A stretch of DNA of 39,184 bases from positions 1 through 39,184 of the forward strand of contig NZ_RQYW01000019.1 in assembly GCF_003932895.1 (NCBI RefSeq). Reading direction: 5' to 3'. Below, in pieces: positions 1-6,189 of this stretch; within the stretch, counting starts at the first letter, position 1, and each line of letters starts with the position of its first letter. Under the pieces are notes generated by a model, which did not search any database, was not told where the DNA came from, and saw only the letters and a list, made by a program, of their open reading frames with translations. This stretch comes from Leptotrichia sp. OH3620_COT-345. GTDB lineage: Bacteria; Fusobacteriota; Fusobacteriia; Fusobacteriales; Leptotrichiaceae. The translations under genes and the position numbers were made by a program.

Positions 1-2
1 TA

Positions 3-140
3 GTACTAAAAGTTTTTCCTGAAAAACAAAGACCTATGATAGCTAAAATGCTTGATCCAAAAAAAATAGCGGATGGAATTGAAAGGGCTCTGAATGAGTA
101 TAAAGCAGAGGGTTTAGCAAAAGCTCCGGCAGCAGAATAG
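3..140 (+). CDS. 3' end of an unidentified gene (start outside window)
   Basis: An open frame enters from the left edge and ends at TAG 138-140, giving 45 residues that begin VLKVFPEKQ and end in an Ala/Pro-rich tail (GLAKAPAAE). The middle is charged and helical. No family is recognisable from this piece. It precedes two small genes and a terminator, and the right edge of the window begins a gene just after the endolysin. I infer that it belongs to the lysis operon, perhaps as a holin or accessory C-terminus. A direct join of the window ends does not keep the frame, so that link is unproven. Confidence 0.5.
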   Translation, partial: VLKVFPEKQRPMIAKMLDPKKIADGIERALNEYKAEGLAKAPAAE

Positions 141-166
141 AGAAGTCGGAGCAAAAAACACAAGAT

Positions 167-391
167 ATGATAAATCATACAACAGATAAAATAATTGATA
201 AAACAATAGAAAAAGTACTTGAGAACAATAAATTTTCTGCCGCTTCTAAAAACTCTTTAAGTTTTAATGTAATAGATTACAGAAGAAATTACGGACGTAG
301 TAATATTTATGCAGATATAAATTATAAAGATAATTTTAAAGGAGATAGAGAATTGCTTGCTCGTGCTGGCTTTATTTATTATTTTAAGTAG
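167..391 (+). CDS. Small hypothetical protein (74 aa)
   Basis: Not recognised. The N-terminal third (IIDKTIEKVLENNK) is amphipathic. The C-terminal half (NIYADINYKDN then LLARAGFIYYFK) alternates polar and aromatic residues and ends in aromatics, which is reminiscent of an outer-membrane beta-strand, but no signal peptide is visible. The SD is weak: GGAG at 148-151 lies about 15 nt from the ATG, so the start is uncertain. It lies 26 bp after the previous stop and 9 bp before the next gene, in the same direction, suggesting a shared lysis or accessory transcript. Confidence 0.5.
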   Translation: MINHTTDKIIDKTIEKVLENNKFSAASKNSLSFNVIDYRRNYGRSNIYADINYKDNFKGDRELLARAGFIYYFK

Positions 392-400
392 GGAGCAAAT

Positions 401-1024
401 ATGTTTTATAAAGAAATCGGAGATTTCGGGATAATGATTGTTATTTGCGGAGTATTTTTATACTTCGCAAAAACAATCTTTGATTATATGATAAAAGACG
501 TAAAAAGAAATCAGGATGAAATAATAAAAAAATTGGAATATGGAGAACAAAGACGGACTATATTAATATCCGGAAATGAAAAGTTAATTGAAGTCCTGAA
601 TAAATTAGAAAATAGATTAACAACTGAAAAAATAACGGGAAAACCTTTAGAAACTATTTTAAACACAAAAGTTTCACAAATATGTTTATGTATAAAAAAT
701 GAAGGTATAAATGTAATAAATAACAATAACATAAATAAAAATTGGACTTCAATTGAAAATGAGATTGATAATTTGTACGATGAAAAACTTTTGAAGTTTC
801 AAAAAGAATATCATGATCTAATGGAATTCGAAACGTATGCTGAAATTGATAAACAATTTTCAGTTGAATTAAATAAATCAAAGGAAGAAATCCTGGCCAT
901 ACTTTCTAATTTAAAAGAAACTAAAGAATTGATTGACTACAGAATAGCAATAAGGCGTATAAGTGCGGCTATGGATAAAACAAAAAAAAATTTAGATAGG
1001 ATAACAAATGAAATCATAAATTAG
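401..1024 (+). CDS. Membrane-anchored coiled-coil protein (possible spanin or accessory lysis protein)
   Basis: 207 aa. Residues about 9-27 (FGIMIVICGVFLYFAKTIF) form one transmembrane segment. The rest is charged and heptad-like, consistent with long coiled coils (about 33-70 and 110-205). One N-terminal membrane anchor followed by a coiled coil is the layout of inner-membrane spanins (Rz), but also of many other phage membrane proteins. No lipobox partner gene is seen. The start is ATG with upstream GGGAGC. An intrinsic terminator begins at its stop codon, so this is the last gene of the operon. The function is inference only. Confidence 0.6.
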   Translation: MFYKEIGDFGIMIVICGVFLYFAKTIFDYMIKDVKRNQDEIIKKLEYGEQRRTILISGNEKLIEVLNKLENRLTTEKITGKPLETILNTKVSQICLCIKNEGINVINNNNINKNWTSIENEIDNLYDEKLLKFQKEYHDLMEFETYAEIDKQFSVELNKSKEEILAILSNLKETKELIDYRIAIRRISAAMDKTKKNLDRITNEIIN

Positions 1025-1045
1025 AGTGTAAACTCTAATTTTTTT
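1021..1045 (+). terminator. Intrinsic terminator of the lysis-type operon
   Basis: Perfect 7-bp stem TTAGAGT/ACTCTAA with a GTAA loop, followed by seven T residues. The left arm contains the stop codon of the preceding gene. Confidence 0.9.
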
Positions 1046-1145
1046 ATAAACAAAATTTTATAAAAAAAAGATTATAAATCAGGATTTTCAATTATTAAAG
1101 CTAATTTTCATTTCGGGGATTTTTTTGTTTTTTTGAAAAAATCCC

Positions 1146-1173
1146 TTGACTATTTCAAAAAATATGATATAAT
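1146..1173 (+). promoter_or_regulatory. Sigma70-type promoter of the toxin-like gene
   Basis: TTGACT at 1146-1151, a 16-bp spacer and TATAAT at 1168-1173. It drives the 50-aa ORF starting at 1198, which has the strong SD GGGAGGTG at 1186-1193. Confidence 0.85.
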
Positions 1174-1197
1174 ATGAATATAGATGGGAGGTGAATA

Positions 1198-1350
1198 ATG
1201 AAAAGTAAGTTAAGTCGTAAATCTTTAAAGGAAAGGAGAAGAAAAAAAGAGGACTTAAAACAAGTCCTCGAGATAATAAAATTGTTAGTTCAGATAATAC
1301 TTGCAATATTGACAATACTAACAATTCTTATAAAAGGGCTTTTTAAATAG
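1198..1350 (+). CDS. Small hydrophobic peptide, candidate type I toxin (50 aa)
   Basis: The peptide has a very basic N-terminus (residues 1-21; KSLKERRRKK) and a hydrophobic helix at about 22-49 rich in Ile and Leu (LVQIILAILTILTILIKGLF), typical of small membrane-active type I toxins. Gene support is good: near-consensus promoter, strong SD, ATG at 1198. Its 3' half is covered by an antisense transcription unit with a consensus promoter and its own terminator (1242-1372), the arrangement of TxpA/RatA- and BsrG/SR4-type loci. No sequence family is claimed. Alternatively it could be a small holin-like or regulatory peptide. Toxicity is inferred from architecture. Confidence 0.75.
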   Translation: MKSKLSRKSLKERRRKKEDLKQVLEIIKLLVQIILAILTILTILIKGLFK

Positions 1351-1372
1351 AGCCCTCCCCTAATAGGGGGAC
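1242..1372 (-). ncRNA. Antisense RNA, candidate type I antitoxin (about 130 nt)
   Basis: On the minus strand, TTGACA (1407-1402), exactly 17 bp, then TATAAT (1384-1379) predict a start near 1372. The RNA runs through the 3' half of the toxin-like ORF and ends at a perfect 8-bp stem GAGGACTT/AAGTCCTC (1249-1256 with 1262-1269) followed by seven U (1248-1242). A hairpin with arms CCCCTA/TAGGGG lies near its 5' end. It is complementary to the toxin mRNA over about 110 nt. The exact ends are inferred. Confidence 0.75.
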
Positions 1373-1378
1373 GACTTA

Positions 1379-1407
1379 ATTATAACTTTTTATATTTATT
1401 ATGTCAA
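1379..1407 (-). promoter_or_regulatory. Consensus promoter of the antisense RNA
   Basis: Perfect TTGACA-17 bp-TATAAT on the minus strand. The -35 box overlaps the first codons of the small ORF at 1401. Confidence 0.88.
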
Positions 1408-1541
1408 TTTGGATTTTATTAGTTATAGTAAATGGTTATTTTTTCCTTTTTGGAAACAAAAAAATTATAATAAGAATAATAAGTTTAATAGCGTGCATAT
1501 TAAGTCTACTGATGATTATATACAATATAGGAGGTTTATAA
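1401..1541 (+). CDS. Tiny two-helix membrane protein (46 aa)
   Basis: The ORF encodes two hydrophobic stretches, residues about 2-17 (SIWILLVIVNGYFFLF) and 22-41 (IIIRIISLIACILSLLMIIY), separated by GNKK. Its stop TAA shares bases with the ATG of the next gene (TAATG at 1539-1543), and the SD of that gene (GGAGG) lies inside its last codons, indicating translational coupling. Its own SD is poor and the start sits in the -35 box of the antisense promoter, so the start is uncertain. Function unknown. Confidence 0.55.
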   Translation: MSIWILLVIVNGYFFLFGNKKIIIRIISLIACILSLLMIIYNIGGL

Positions 1542-1765
1542 TGAAATTAAATGATTTAAAAAAAGATTTTGAGAATATAAGAAATGAAAATTATGAAATA
1601 GCTCTAAGAGAAGTTTTAAGTATTGTTAAAGAAAGAGAGGCTGTAAAAAATTTTATTTCTAATAATAAAGAGAAAGAAATGATAATAAATACGATAAAGA
1701 GAAAAATTAGGATTTCTTTTGATAAGAAAGATGGTTTTTATTATATAAAATATTATGGAATTTAG
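1541..1765 (+). CDS. Small charged helical protein (74 aa)
   Basis: Start chosen at 1541 because TAGGAGG lies 6 nt upstream and the ATG overlaps the preceding stop. An in-frame ATG further upstream at 1409 would read through the membrane ORF in another frame and has no SD. The product is lysine/glutamate-rich and largely helical (LKKDFENIRNENYEIALREV), ending in a short beta-like piece (KDGFYYIKYYGI). Not recognised. It is 8 bp upstream of a small basic protein and the replication origin, so a plasmid copy-control or accessory role is possible but unproven. Confidence 0.65.
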   Translation: MKLNDLKKDFENIRNENYEIALREVLSIVKEREAVKNFISNNKEKEMIINTIKRKIRISFDKKDGFYYIKYYGI

Positions 1766-1773
1766 GAGAATAT

Positions 1774-1965
1774 ATGAAAGGTGGAGCAAGAAAAGGATCG
1801 GGAAGAAAAAAAATATCTGAAGAAAAAAAAAGAAAATGGAAATTAAACTTTGAGCTTTCTTTTGAAGAAAGGAATTTTATCCAGAAAAAATTAGATGATA
1901 TAAAAGAGAAAAAAAGACTTAAATCTCGAGTTGAAGCTCTTTTAGAGATTTTCAATGATTTGTAA
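1774..1965 (+). CDS. Small basic protein, possible ribbon-helix-helix copy-control regulator (63 aa)
   Basis: It starts MKGGARKGSGRKK, a basic tail common on small phage and plasmid DNA-binding proteins. WKLNFELSFEERNFIQKKLDDIKEKKRLKSRVEALLEIF follows, whose strand-helix-helix spacing resembles an Arc/CopG ribbon-helix-helix unit. The SD GGAG is 7 nt from the ATG. It lies directly upstream of the iteron array and rep, a usual place for a copy-number repressor. The fold is inference; it could simply be a nonspecific DNA-binding protein. Confidence 0.6.
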   Translation: MKGGARKGSGRKKISEEKKRKWKLNFELSFEERNFIQKKLDDIKEKKRLKSRVEALLEIFNDL

Positions 1966-2043
1966 CTCTTTATTATTTTATTTAAATTAATTAAAATTAT
2001 TAATGTAGTGGTAGTTCTTTAATGATAGTATTTGTGAAGTAGT

Positions 2044-2287
2044 AACTGCGAAAAATTCGGAAGCAATTGCGAAAAATTTGGAATATAACTACGAAAAATT
2101 TGGAATACAACTGCGAAAGATTTGGAAACTACGAAGAATTCGGAGAAATAACTACAGATACTATTAAATAAAGAAGATAGGTAGAACATAATTATAACTG
2201 CGAAAGATTTGGAAAAACTGCGAAAGATTTGGAATATTGAAAAATAAGGACTTAAATTTGTGATTTAAAACTGCGAAGAATTTGGAA
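2044..2287 (+). repeat. Iteron array, candidate plasmid replication origin
   Basis: Eight copies of a 19-bp repeat, consensus AACTGCGAARRATTTGGAA, start at 2044, 2065, 2087, 2109, 2127, 2196, 2216 and 2269. The first four are spaced 21-22 bp, about two helical turns, placing sites on one DNA face. A 50-bp spacer separates copies 5 and 6, and a 34-bp AT-rich gap separates 7 and 8. All lie immediately upstream of the Rep gene, and the last copy ends 8 bp before the first ATG, so Rep may repress its own translation or transcription. The flank 1966-2043 is very AT-rich, as expected of a melting region. Confidence 0.92.
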
Positions 2288-2307
2288 ATAGGAAAATGGA
2301 GATAAAA

Positions 2308-3135
2308 ATGAGAAATAAAAAAGAAGTAGTAGTTTATCAAAATGAGTTTGTTGATAAATTTGTATTAGATTATAAACAGAAAGAATTAGATTTATTTTTT
2401 GGAATTATATTTCAAATGCAGAAGGATTCCAAAATTATTGAGTTTAAAAAAGAAGATATAAAAAAATTAATTAAAACGAGTAATATAACAACAGATGATT
2501 TTACTAATTTAATAAAAAGTCTATCAAGACAATCGATTCGTTATAAAACGACGGAACAAATAATAGATGAAGATACAGGGAAAATTTTGGCAAATCCGGG
2601 AGCATTTATCACGATAAACTTTTTTGATATGCTGATAGAAGAAGGAGAAAAAGTAACTATCAAGATAAAAAAAGAGTTTCAACGGTATTTTTTTGAAATC
2701 CAAAAAGATTTAGGATTTTCAAAACATGAATTGCAGGATTTATTGAAACTATCTTCCAGATATGAAAAATTATTATTTATTCTGTTAAATAGGTGGAAAA
2801 CCTTTAACAGAGTATTTTCAACTGACTTTGAAGAATTTAAGACAAAGCTTAATATCCCAAGTAGCTATAAAAACAATGACATAAAAAGAATGATTGAAAA
2901 AGCTAAGATATCAATTGAAAAACATACAAAAATAAAATTTGAATTTGAATTTGTAAAAAAGGGAAGAAAAGTAGAAAAAATAAATTTCTATATTTCAAAT
3001 ACTTTGAGAGAGATGCTCATAAAAGCAAAAGATGAGAATACAAAAGAAATCGAAAGAAGAGTATTACTGGCAGGATTAAGAGCAAATGATATTGATATTG
3101 AAAATATTGATAATATCGACATTGATGAATTTTAA
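2308..3135 (+). CDS. repB: Rep_3-type (RepB-like) plasmid replication initiator
   Basis: About 275 aa. It has the layout of iteron-binding initiators of the Rep_3/RepB superfamily: a first winged-helix domain (about 10-125; KQKELDLFFGIIF then KKLIKTSNITTDDF) and a second one (about 135-230; KHELQDLLKLSSRYEKLLFILLNRWK, FKTKLNIPSSYKNNDIKRMIEKA). It should bind the iterons at 2044-2287 and open the origin. An ATG at 2296 is in frame, but 2308 has a better SD (GGAG 7 nt upstream). It is followed 10 bp later by parA. The iteron adjacent to its start suggests autoregulation. Family assignment rests on pattern plus context. Confidence 0.88.
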   Translation: MRNKKEVVVYQNEFVDKFVLDYKQKELDLFFGIIFQMQKDSKIIEFKKEDIKKLIKTSNITTDDFTNLIKSLSRQSIRYKTTEQIIDEDTGKILANPGAFITINFFDMLIEEGEKVTIKIKKEFQRYFFEIQKDLGFSKHELQDLLKLSSRYEKLLFILLNRWKTFNRVFSTDFEEFKTKLNIPSSYKNNDIKRMIEKAKISIEKHTKIKFEFEFVKKGRKVEKINFYISNTLREMLIKAKDENTKEIERRVLLAGLRANDIDIENIDNIDIDEF

Positions 3136-3145
3136 AGGAGAAAAT

Positions 3146-3883
3146 ATGAAAAAGATAGCGATTGTAAATAATAAAGGCGGAGTCGGAAAAACGACAACAG
3201 TGTTTAATCTCGCACATTATTTTGCAAAACAGGGATTAAAAACTTTAGCAATAGATACAGATCCACAACTGAATTTAACAACAAATTTCGGAGTAAATCC
3301 AGGAGAAATAAAAGTAAGCTTAGGAGATTATTTGCTGGAAAGAGTTCCGGAATTTGTTCCGGAGATAGTAGAGGAAAATTTGCATTTAATATCTGCAGGA
3401 GAAGCAGCAGAACAGGACATGGCAGCATTACAAGCTGAAGGACCGTATTATTATCAAACTTTAAATGATTTTTTGGACTATATAAAAAATCAATATGATA
3501 TAGTTGTTATTGATACAGCTCCGGCATTTAATGCTTACACGACGTCGGCAATTTATGCATCAAGTGTCTATCCTGTTTTGATACCAGGTATAAATGAGCT
3601 TAACGGATTGAATGCAACTATTGATTTTACAAAAGAACTGGGGAAAAAAATATCGGGAATAATCTTGATAAAAAAAGAAAAAACTGCATTGTCAGATCAG
3701 GTGGAAGAACAACTGCAGCAAGAATTTGAAGGTATACTTTTAAATAAGATAATAAGAAAAAATGTCGCTCTTGCAGAAAGTATAATTATGCATCAATCAA
3801 TATTTGAATATGCTAGCAGTTCGAATGGAGCAAAAGATTACAGCAAAGTTGCAAAAGAAATAATGAAAAAAGAGGGAATATAA
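3146..3883 (+). CDS. parA: ParA-type partition ATPase
   Basis: 245 aa MinD/ParA ATPase. The deviant Walker A motif NKGGVGKTT is at residues 9-17, the A' motif AIDTDPQLNLT at about 38-48, and Walker B (DIVVIDTAP) near 119-127. It would form ATP-dependent nucleoid-bound gradients that segregate the plasmid. The start is set at 3146 by AAAGGAG 6 nt upstream; an ATG at 3086 would lie inside the rep gene. It lacks an N-terminal HTH, as in small type Ib ParAs. Its TAA shares bases with the ATG of the next gene (TAATG), so the pair is translationally coupled. Confidence 0.95.
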   Translation: MKKIAIVNNKGGVGKTTTVFNLAHYFAKQGLKTLAIDTDPQLNLTTNFGVNPGEIKVSLGDYLLERVPEFVPEIVEENLHLISAGEAAEQDMAALQAEGPYYYQTLNDFLDYIKNQYDIVVIDTAPAFNAYTTSAIYASSVYPVLIPGINELNGLNATIDFTKELGKKISGIILIKKEKTALSDQVEEQLQQEFEGILLNKIIRKNVALAESIIMHQSIFEYASSSNGAKDYSKVAKEIMKKEGI

Positions 3884-4512
3884 TGGCTAAAAAATTTAAT
3901 TTAGGAATAAATACGGGGAATATTAAAAAGAGTATTCCTGTTGCAAAAGTTGAAAGCATTTTTAATATAAATTACGATGAGCTGGAAATATCCGGACAGG
4001 AAAAAGAAGAACTTATAAAGTATGAAAATGACATCAATTTTCACAGAGAAAAATCAATAGAGCATATCATTAAATACTCAAAAGCAATATATGAGGCAAA
4101 TCAAATATTTGCAAAAAAAGGGATAGGAACTTTTGGGAAATGGCTTGAAAAAATAGGGATAGACAGAGATTCTGCAAATGTGGCTATAAGAAAATACACT
4201 TTATATTTGGAAGTGGAACAAAAAGGAATAGAAGAACCACAAAAGGTTCTGACATTACCGAACAGAGCATTAAAAGCTTTGACTGGACAGAAAAAAGACT
4301 TTGAAGAAACAGAAATAGTAGAAGTAATTACTGCAAAAAATCCTGGAGCAAAACTAAAAGAAATAGAAGAAAAGAAAGAAGCTGTAAAATTATCCGATAC
4401 TGAGGAGAAAAAAGCCTTTTTGATGAGAGAAAAAATTCGGAAGCAACATTTAATAAAAAAGCTCCAGAAAGAAATAGAAGAGATAGAAAATGAAATGCAG
4501 AAAATAAAATAG
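3883..4512 (+). CDS. ParB-like / DUF3102-like partition partner
   Basis: 209 aa. Residues about 55-110 (IIKYSKAIYEANQIFAKKG, then FGKWLEKIGIDRDSANVAIRKY) resemble the DUF3102/KorB-like helical DNA-binding segment in which repeated helices recognise a centromere. The C-terminal 60 residues are a strong coiled coil (MREKIRKQHLIKKLQKEIEEIENEMQK), a plausible dimerisation region. Coupling to parA and absence of any other candidate make it the likely centromere-binding protein. No parS is identified; the iterons or sites within this gene could serve. It ends in a bidirectional terminator facing the abi gene. Confidence 0.75.
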   Translation: MAKKFNLGINTGNIKKSIPVAKVESIFNINYDELEISGQEKEELIKYENDINFHREKSIEHIIKYSKAIYEANQIFAKKGIGTFGKWLEKIGIDRDSANVAIRKYTLYLEVEQKGIEEPQKVLTLPNRALKALTGQKKDFEETEIVEVITAKNPGAKLKEIEEKKEAVKLSDTEEKKAFLMREKIRKQHLIKKLQKEIEEIENEMQKIK

Positions 4513-4533
4513 CGGGATAACCGCTATTTATTT
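4507..4533. terminator. Bidirectional terminator between parB-like and abi genes
   Basis: Perfect 9-bp stem AAATAGCGG/CCGCTATTT with loop GATAA. T-rich on the plus side (ATTTT) and A-rich upstream (T-rich on the minus strand). It contains the stop codons of both convergent genes. Confidence 0.88.
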
Positions 4534-5480
4534 TGCCAATCTGAAGGGAAATCCATTAATTCTAAAATGTTATTTATAGAAAGAACATTATATTTTTTAT
4601 TTTTATCTTTATTTTCCCAATCAGTGTTTAAATTTTTTTCTAAACTTGTTATTAATTTTTTTAATTCATCTGTTAATTTTTCATACTCCTCTTTAGGTAA
4701 AAAAAACTTCAGTCCTTCATAAATTGAAAATAATTTTTTGTTATTGTTCGTTATTCCAGATGTATTTGCTATATTTAAAAATTCTTTAAGTGTATAGTTA
4801 TAGAAACGTTCGTTGTGTCCAGCAGCATTTCTAAATCTGGAACAAGCTTTTAAGAAAGATCCTATAAAAAGTTTATCTATTATTAAATCAGCTCCATATT
4901 CGGTTTTAAAAAGTTCTTGACAGGAAGCAACAACTTTATTCTTTACATCGTTAGTTAAAATAGAGTAAAGTTTACTCAATTCCCCGAAAGTTAAAAAATG
5001 TATGACAATCCAAAAAGGAATATTATCTTTATTAGTTCTGTGATAATGAGAAATAATAGGTAATTTGTCATTATTTTTTATATTTTTGAGAATTGTAATT
5101 ATATCTGTAATGGTTTGTCTTGTTTTTTTTCTTTTAAAATAATTGTTTTCATCTAAGTAAGTTTCTACTTTATTTACATCATGATATTCAGAAAAATGAT
5201 AAGCAACCATAGTTTTAAAAAATCTCTCGATTTGAGTAAGATAGTTAAAAAATAAAGTCCTTAAATTTCTATCAAACTCATATAAAGATTTTAAATCATT
5301 AAAATGAGTTCCGTCACGATATATTTCTTTTCTTCTATTTACTATAAAAGGGTCTTTATAAAAATTTATAATGGAATAATAATTATTTCTCATTAAATAA
5401 TATATAGTTTTTTCATCAGTTTTCATACGAGTATTTAATATTTTAACCTGTTCTGAAAAAGTTTTAAAAGGTTTGTCCAA
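4524..5480 (-). CDS. abiF: Abi_2 (AbiD/AbiF) family HEPN abortive-infection protein
   Basis: 318 aa. The start is TTG at 5480, set by AGGAGG 6 nt upstream and by the N-terminus LDKPFKTFSEQVKIL, the usual opening of Abi_2 proteins; an ATG nine codons earlier lies inside the terminator and SD region. Family hallmarks are LYEFDRNLRTLFFNYLTQIERFFKT and FWIVIHFLTFGELSKLY. Near the end, RNAAGH (R217, H222) is the RxxxxH motif of HEPN ribonucleases. A strong promoter, a structured leader RNA and an intrinsic terminator precede the SD (5493-5609). AbiF-type proteins act in phage exclusion and are proposed RNA-regulated toxins. Here it may protect the lysogen from other phages. Confidence 0.9.
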   Translation of the reverse strand: MDKPFKTFSEQVKILNTRMKTDEKTIYYLMRNNYYSIINFYKDPFIVNRRKEIYRDGTHFNDLKSLYEFDRNLRTLFFNYLTQIERFFKTMVAYHFSEYHDVNKVETYLDENNYFKRKKTRQTITDIITILKNIKNNDKLPIISHYHRTNKDNIPFWIVIHFLTFGELSKLYSILTNDVKNKVVASCQELFKTEYGADLIIDKLFIGSFLKACSRFRNAAGHNERFYNYTLKEFLNIANTSGITNNNKKLFSIYEGLKFFLPKEEYEKLTDELKKLITSLEKNLNTDWENKDKNKKYNVLSINNILELMDFPSDWQNK

Positions 5481-5494
5481 AATTTTCCTCCTAT

Positions 5495-5520
5495 AAAAAA
5501 CTCCCATATTACTATGGGAG
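5495..5520 (-). terminator. Intrinsic terminator between leader RNA and abi SD
   Basis: Minus-strand stem of 8 bp with loop GTAA followed by TTTTTT. The SD AGGAGG starts two bases after the U-tract, so the gene is expressed only by read-through. Confidence 0.88.
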
Positions 5521-5575
5521 CCGTCTTTGGGTCTATACCTGTGTCATAAGACTTGTATAGAGCATTCCATTTACA
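5495..5575 (-). ncRNA. Structured leader RNA of the abi gene, abiF-RNA-like
   Basis: A transcript from the promoter at 5609-5581 would start near 5575. It would form a 7-bp stem UCUAUAC/GUAUAGA (5561-5555 with 5538-5532) capped by a GUC-UUAU-GAC hairpin (5552-5543). It then ends at a perfect 8-bp terminator stem CTCCCATA/TATGGGAG (5520-5501) plus six U (5500-5495). The total is about 80 nt, immediately before the SD. A conserved RNA motif upstream of Abi_2 genes (abiF motif) is known from comparative genomics. I could not align to it, so membership is inferred from position and architecture. Confidence 0.7.
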
Positions 5576-5580
5576 TAGTA

Positions 5581-5609
5581 AGTATACCTTGTTACATATC
5601 AATTGTCAA
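5581..5609 (-). promoter_or_regulatory. Promoter of abi leader/gene
   Basis: TTGACA (5609-5604), a 17-bp spacer and TATACT (5586-5581) on the minus strand. The -35 box directly follows the stop codon of the upstream gene. Confidence 0.88.
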
Positions 5610-6044
5610 CTATTTTTTTTCTTTTTCATTTATAATTCGGGAAATATTAGTCTGACTAGTTGAGAAACTTTTTGCTAATTCTGATTGTTTAAAATCTCCA
5701 GTTTTATAATAATGATAGATTTTTTCTTTATCTTCAGATGTTAGTGTAGGTTTTTCAAATTTCTCTAGATTGTCATTAACTTTTTCTAATTTTTCTGCAG
5801 TTGCTTTTATATCTTTTAGAGAATTTATAGCTTCTTTAATATCTTCTAATTGAACTTGTCCATATAAGGCTTTTGATATAATTGCTTGTGTTGTTTTTTC
5901 AAAATCATTTTTAACATTATCAGTAAGAGATTTGGCTAATCTTACTTTTGTTCCTGTTTCATTTAGAATACGCTGTTCAGATTTCATATTTTGCTGTTCT
6001 TCTATACTCATACTTTCAGTTTTTTTAGGGTTAAGTAAACTCAT
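5610..6044 (-). CDS. Helix-turn-helix protein with coiled-coil middle (144 aa)
   Basis: The N-terminal 60 residues are polar. The middle is a heptad-rich segment (IKEAINSLKDIKATAEKLEKVNDNLEKF). The C-terminus (TLTSEDKEKIYHYYKTGDFKQSELAKSFSTSQTNISRIINEK) is a resolvase/Hin-like HTH in which QSELAKSFSTSQTNISRII forms the two helices. The SD AAGGAG is 6 nt from the ATG. The 39-bp perfect palindrome at 6065-6103 lies just upstream and overlaps its likely promoter, so it probably autoregulates there. It may belong to plasmid maintenance or regulation of neighbouring cargo. No specific family is recognised. Confidence 0.75.
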   Translation of the reverse strand: MSLLNPKKTESMSIEEQQNMKSEQRILNETGTKVRLAKSLTDNVKNDFEKTTQAIISKALYGQVQLEDIKEAINSLKDIKATAEKLEKVNDNLEKFEKPTLTSEDKEKIYHYYKTGDFKQSELAKSFSTSQTNISRIINEKEKK

Positions 6045-6064
6045 ATTTTCTCCTTTTCTTAATT

Positions 6065-6103
6065 AGAATATTTTTGAATAATCTATTTATTCAAAAATAT
6101 TCT
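6065..6103. promoter_or_regulatory. Long palindromic operator upstream of the HTH gene
   Basis: Two perfect 17-bp arms (AGAATATTTTTGAATAA and its reverse complement) are separated by 5 bp. It starts 21 bp upstream of the ATG of the minus-strand HTH gene. A possible promoter (TTGAAT, 18 bp, TATTCT) lies within it on the minus strand. Probable binding site of the adjacent HTH protein, or alternatively a centromere-like site. Confidence 0.7.
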
Positions 6104-6189
6104 ATCAGAATTTTATTAAAATGTCAAATAAAAAAATCTGTATATAAAATCTTATACAGATTGATATAAATTATTAGAAAAATAAATTT

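Noticed and set aside
1409..1540. Longer form of the 1541 gene starting at ATG 1409
   Set aside because: No SD; the 1401 frame encodes a better membrane protein there, and a strong AGGAGG selects ATG 1541.
2044..2287. Iteron block as a CRISPR array
   Set aside because: Repeats are only 19 bp with spacers of 0-50 bp, adjoin rep, and there are no cas genes.
3086..3145. Extended ParA start
   Set aside because: Lies inside the rep gene and lacks an SD; ATG 3146 gives the standard ParA N-terminus.
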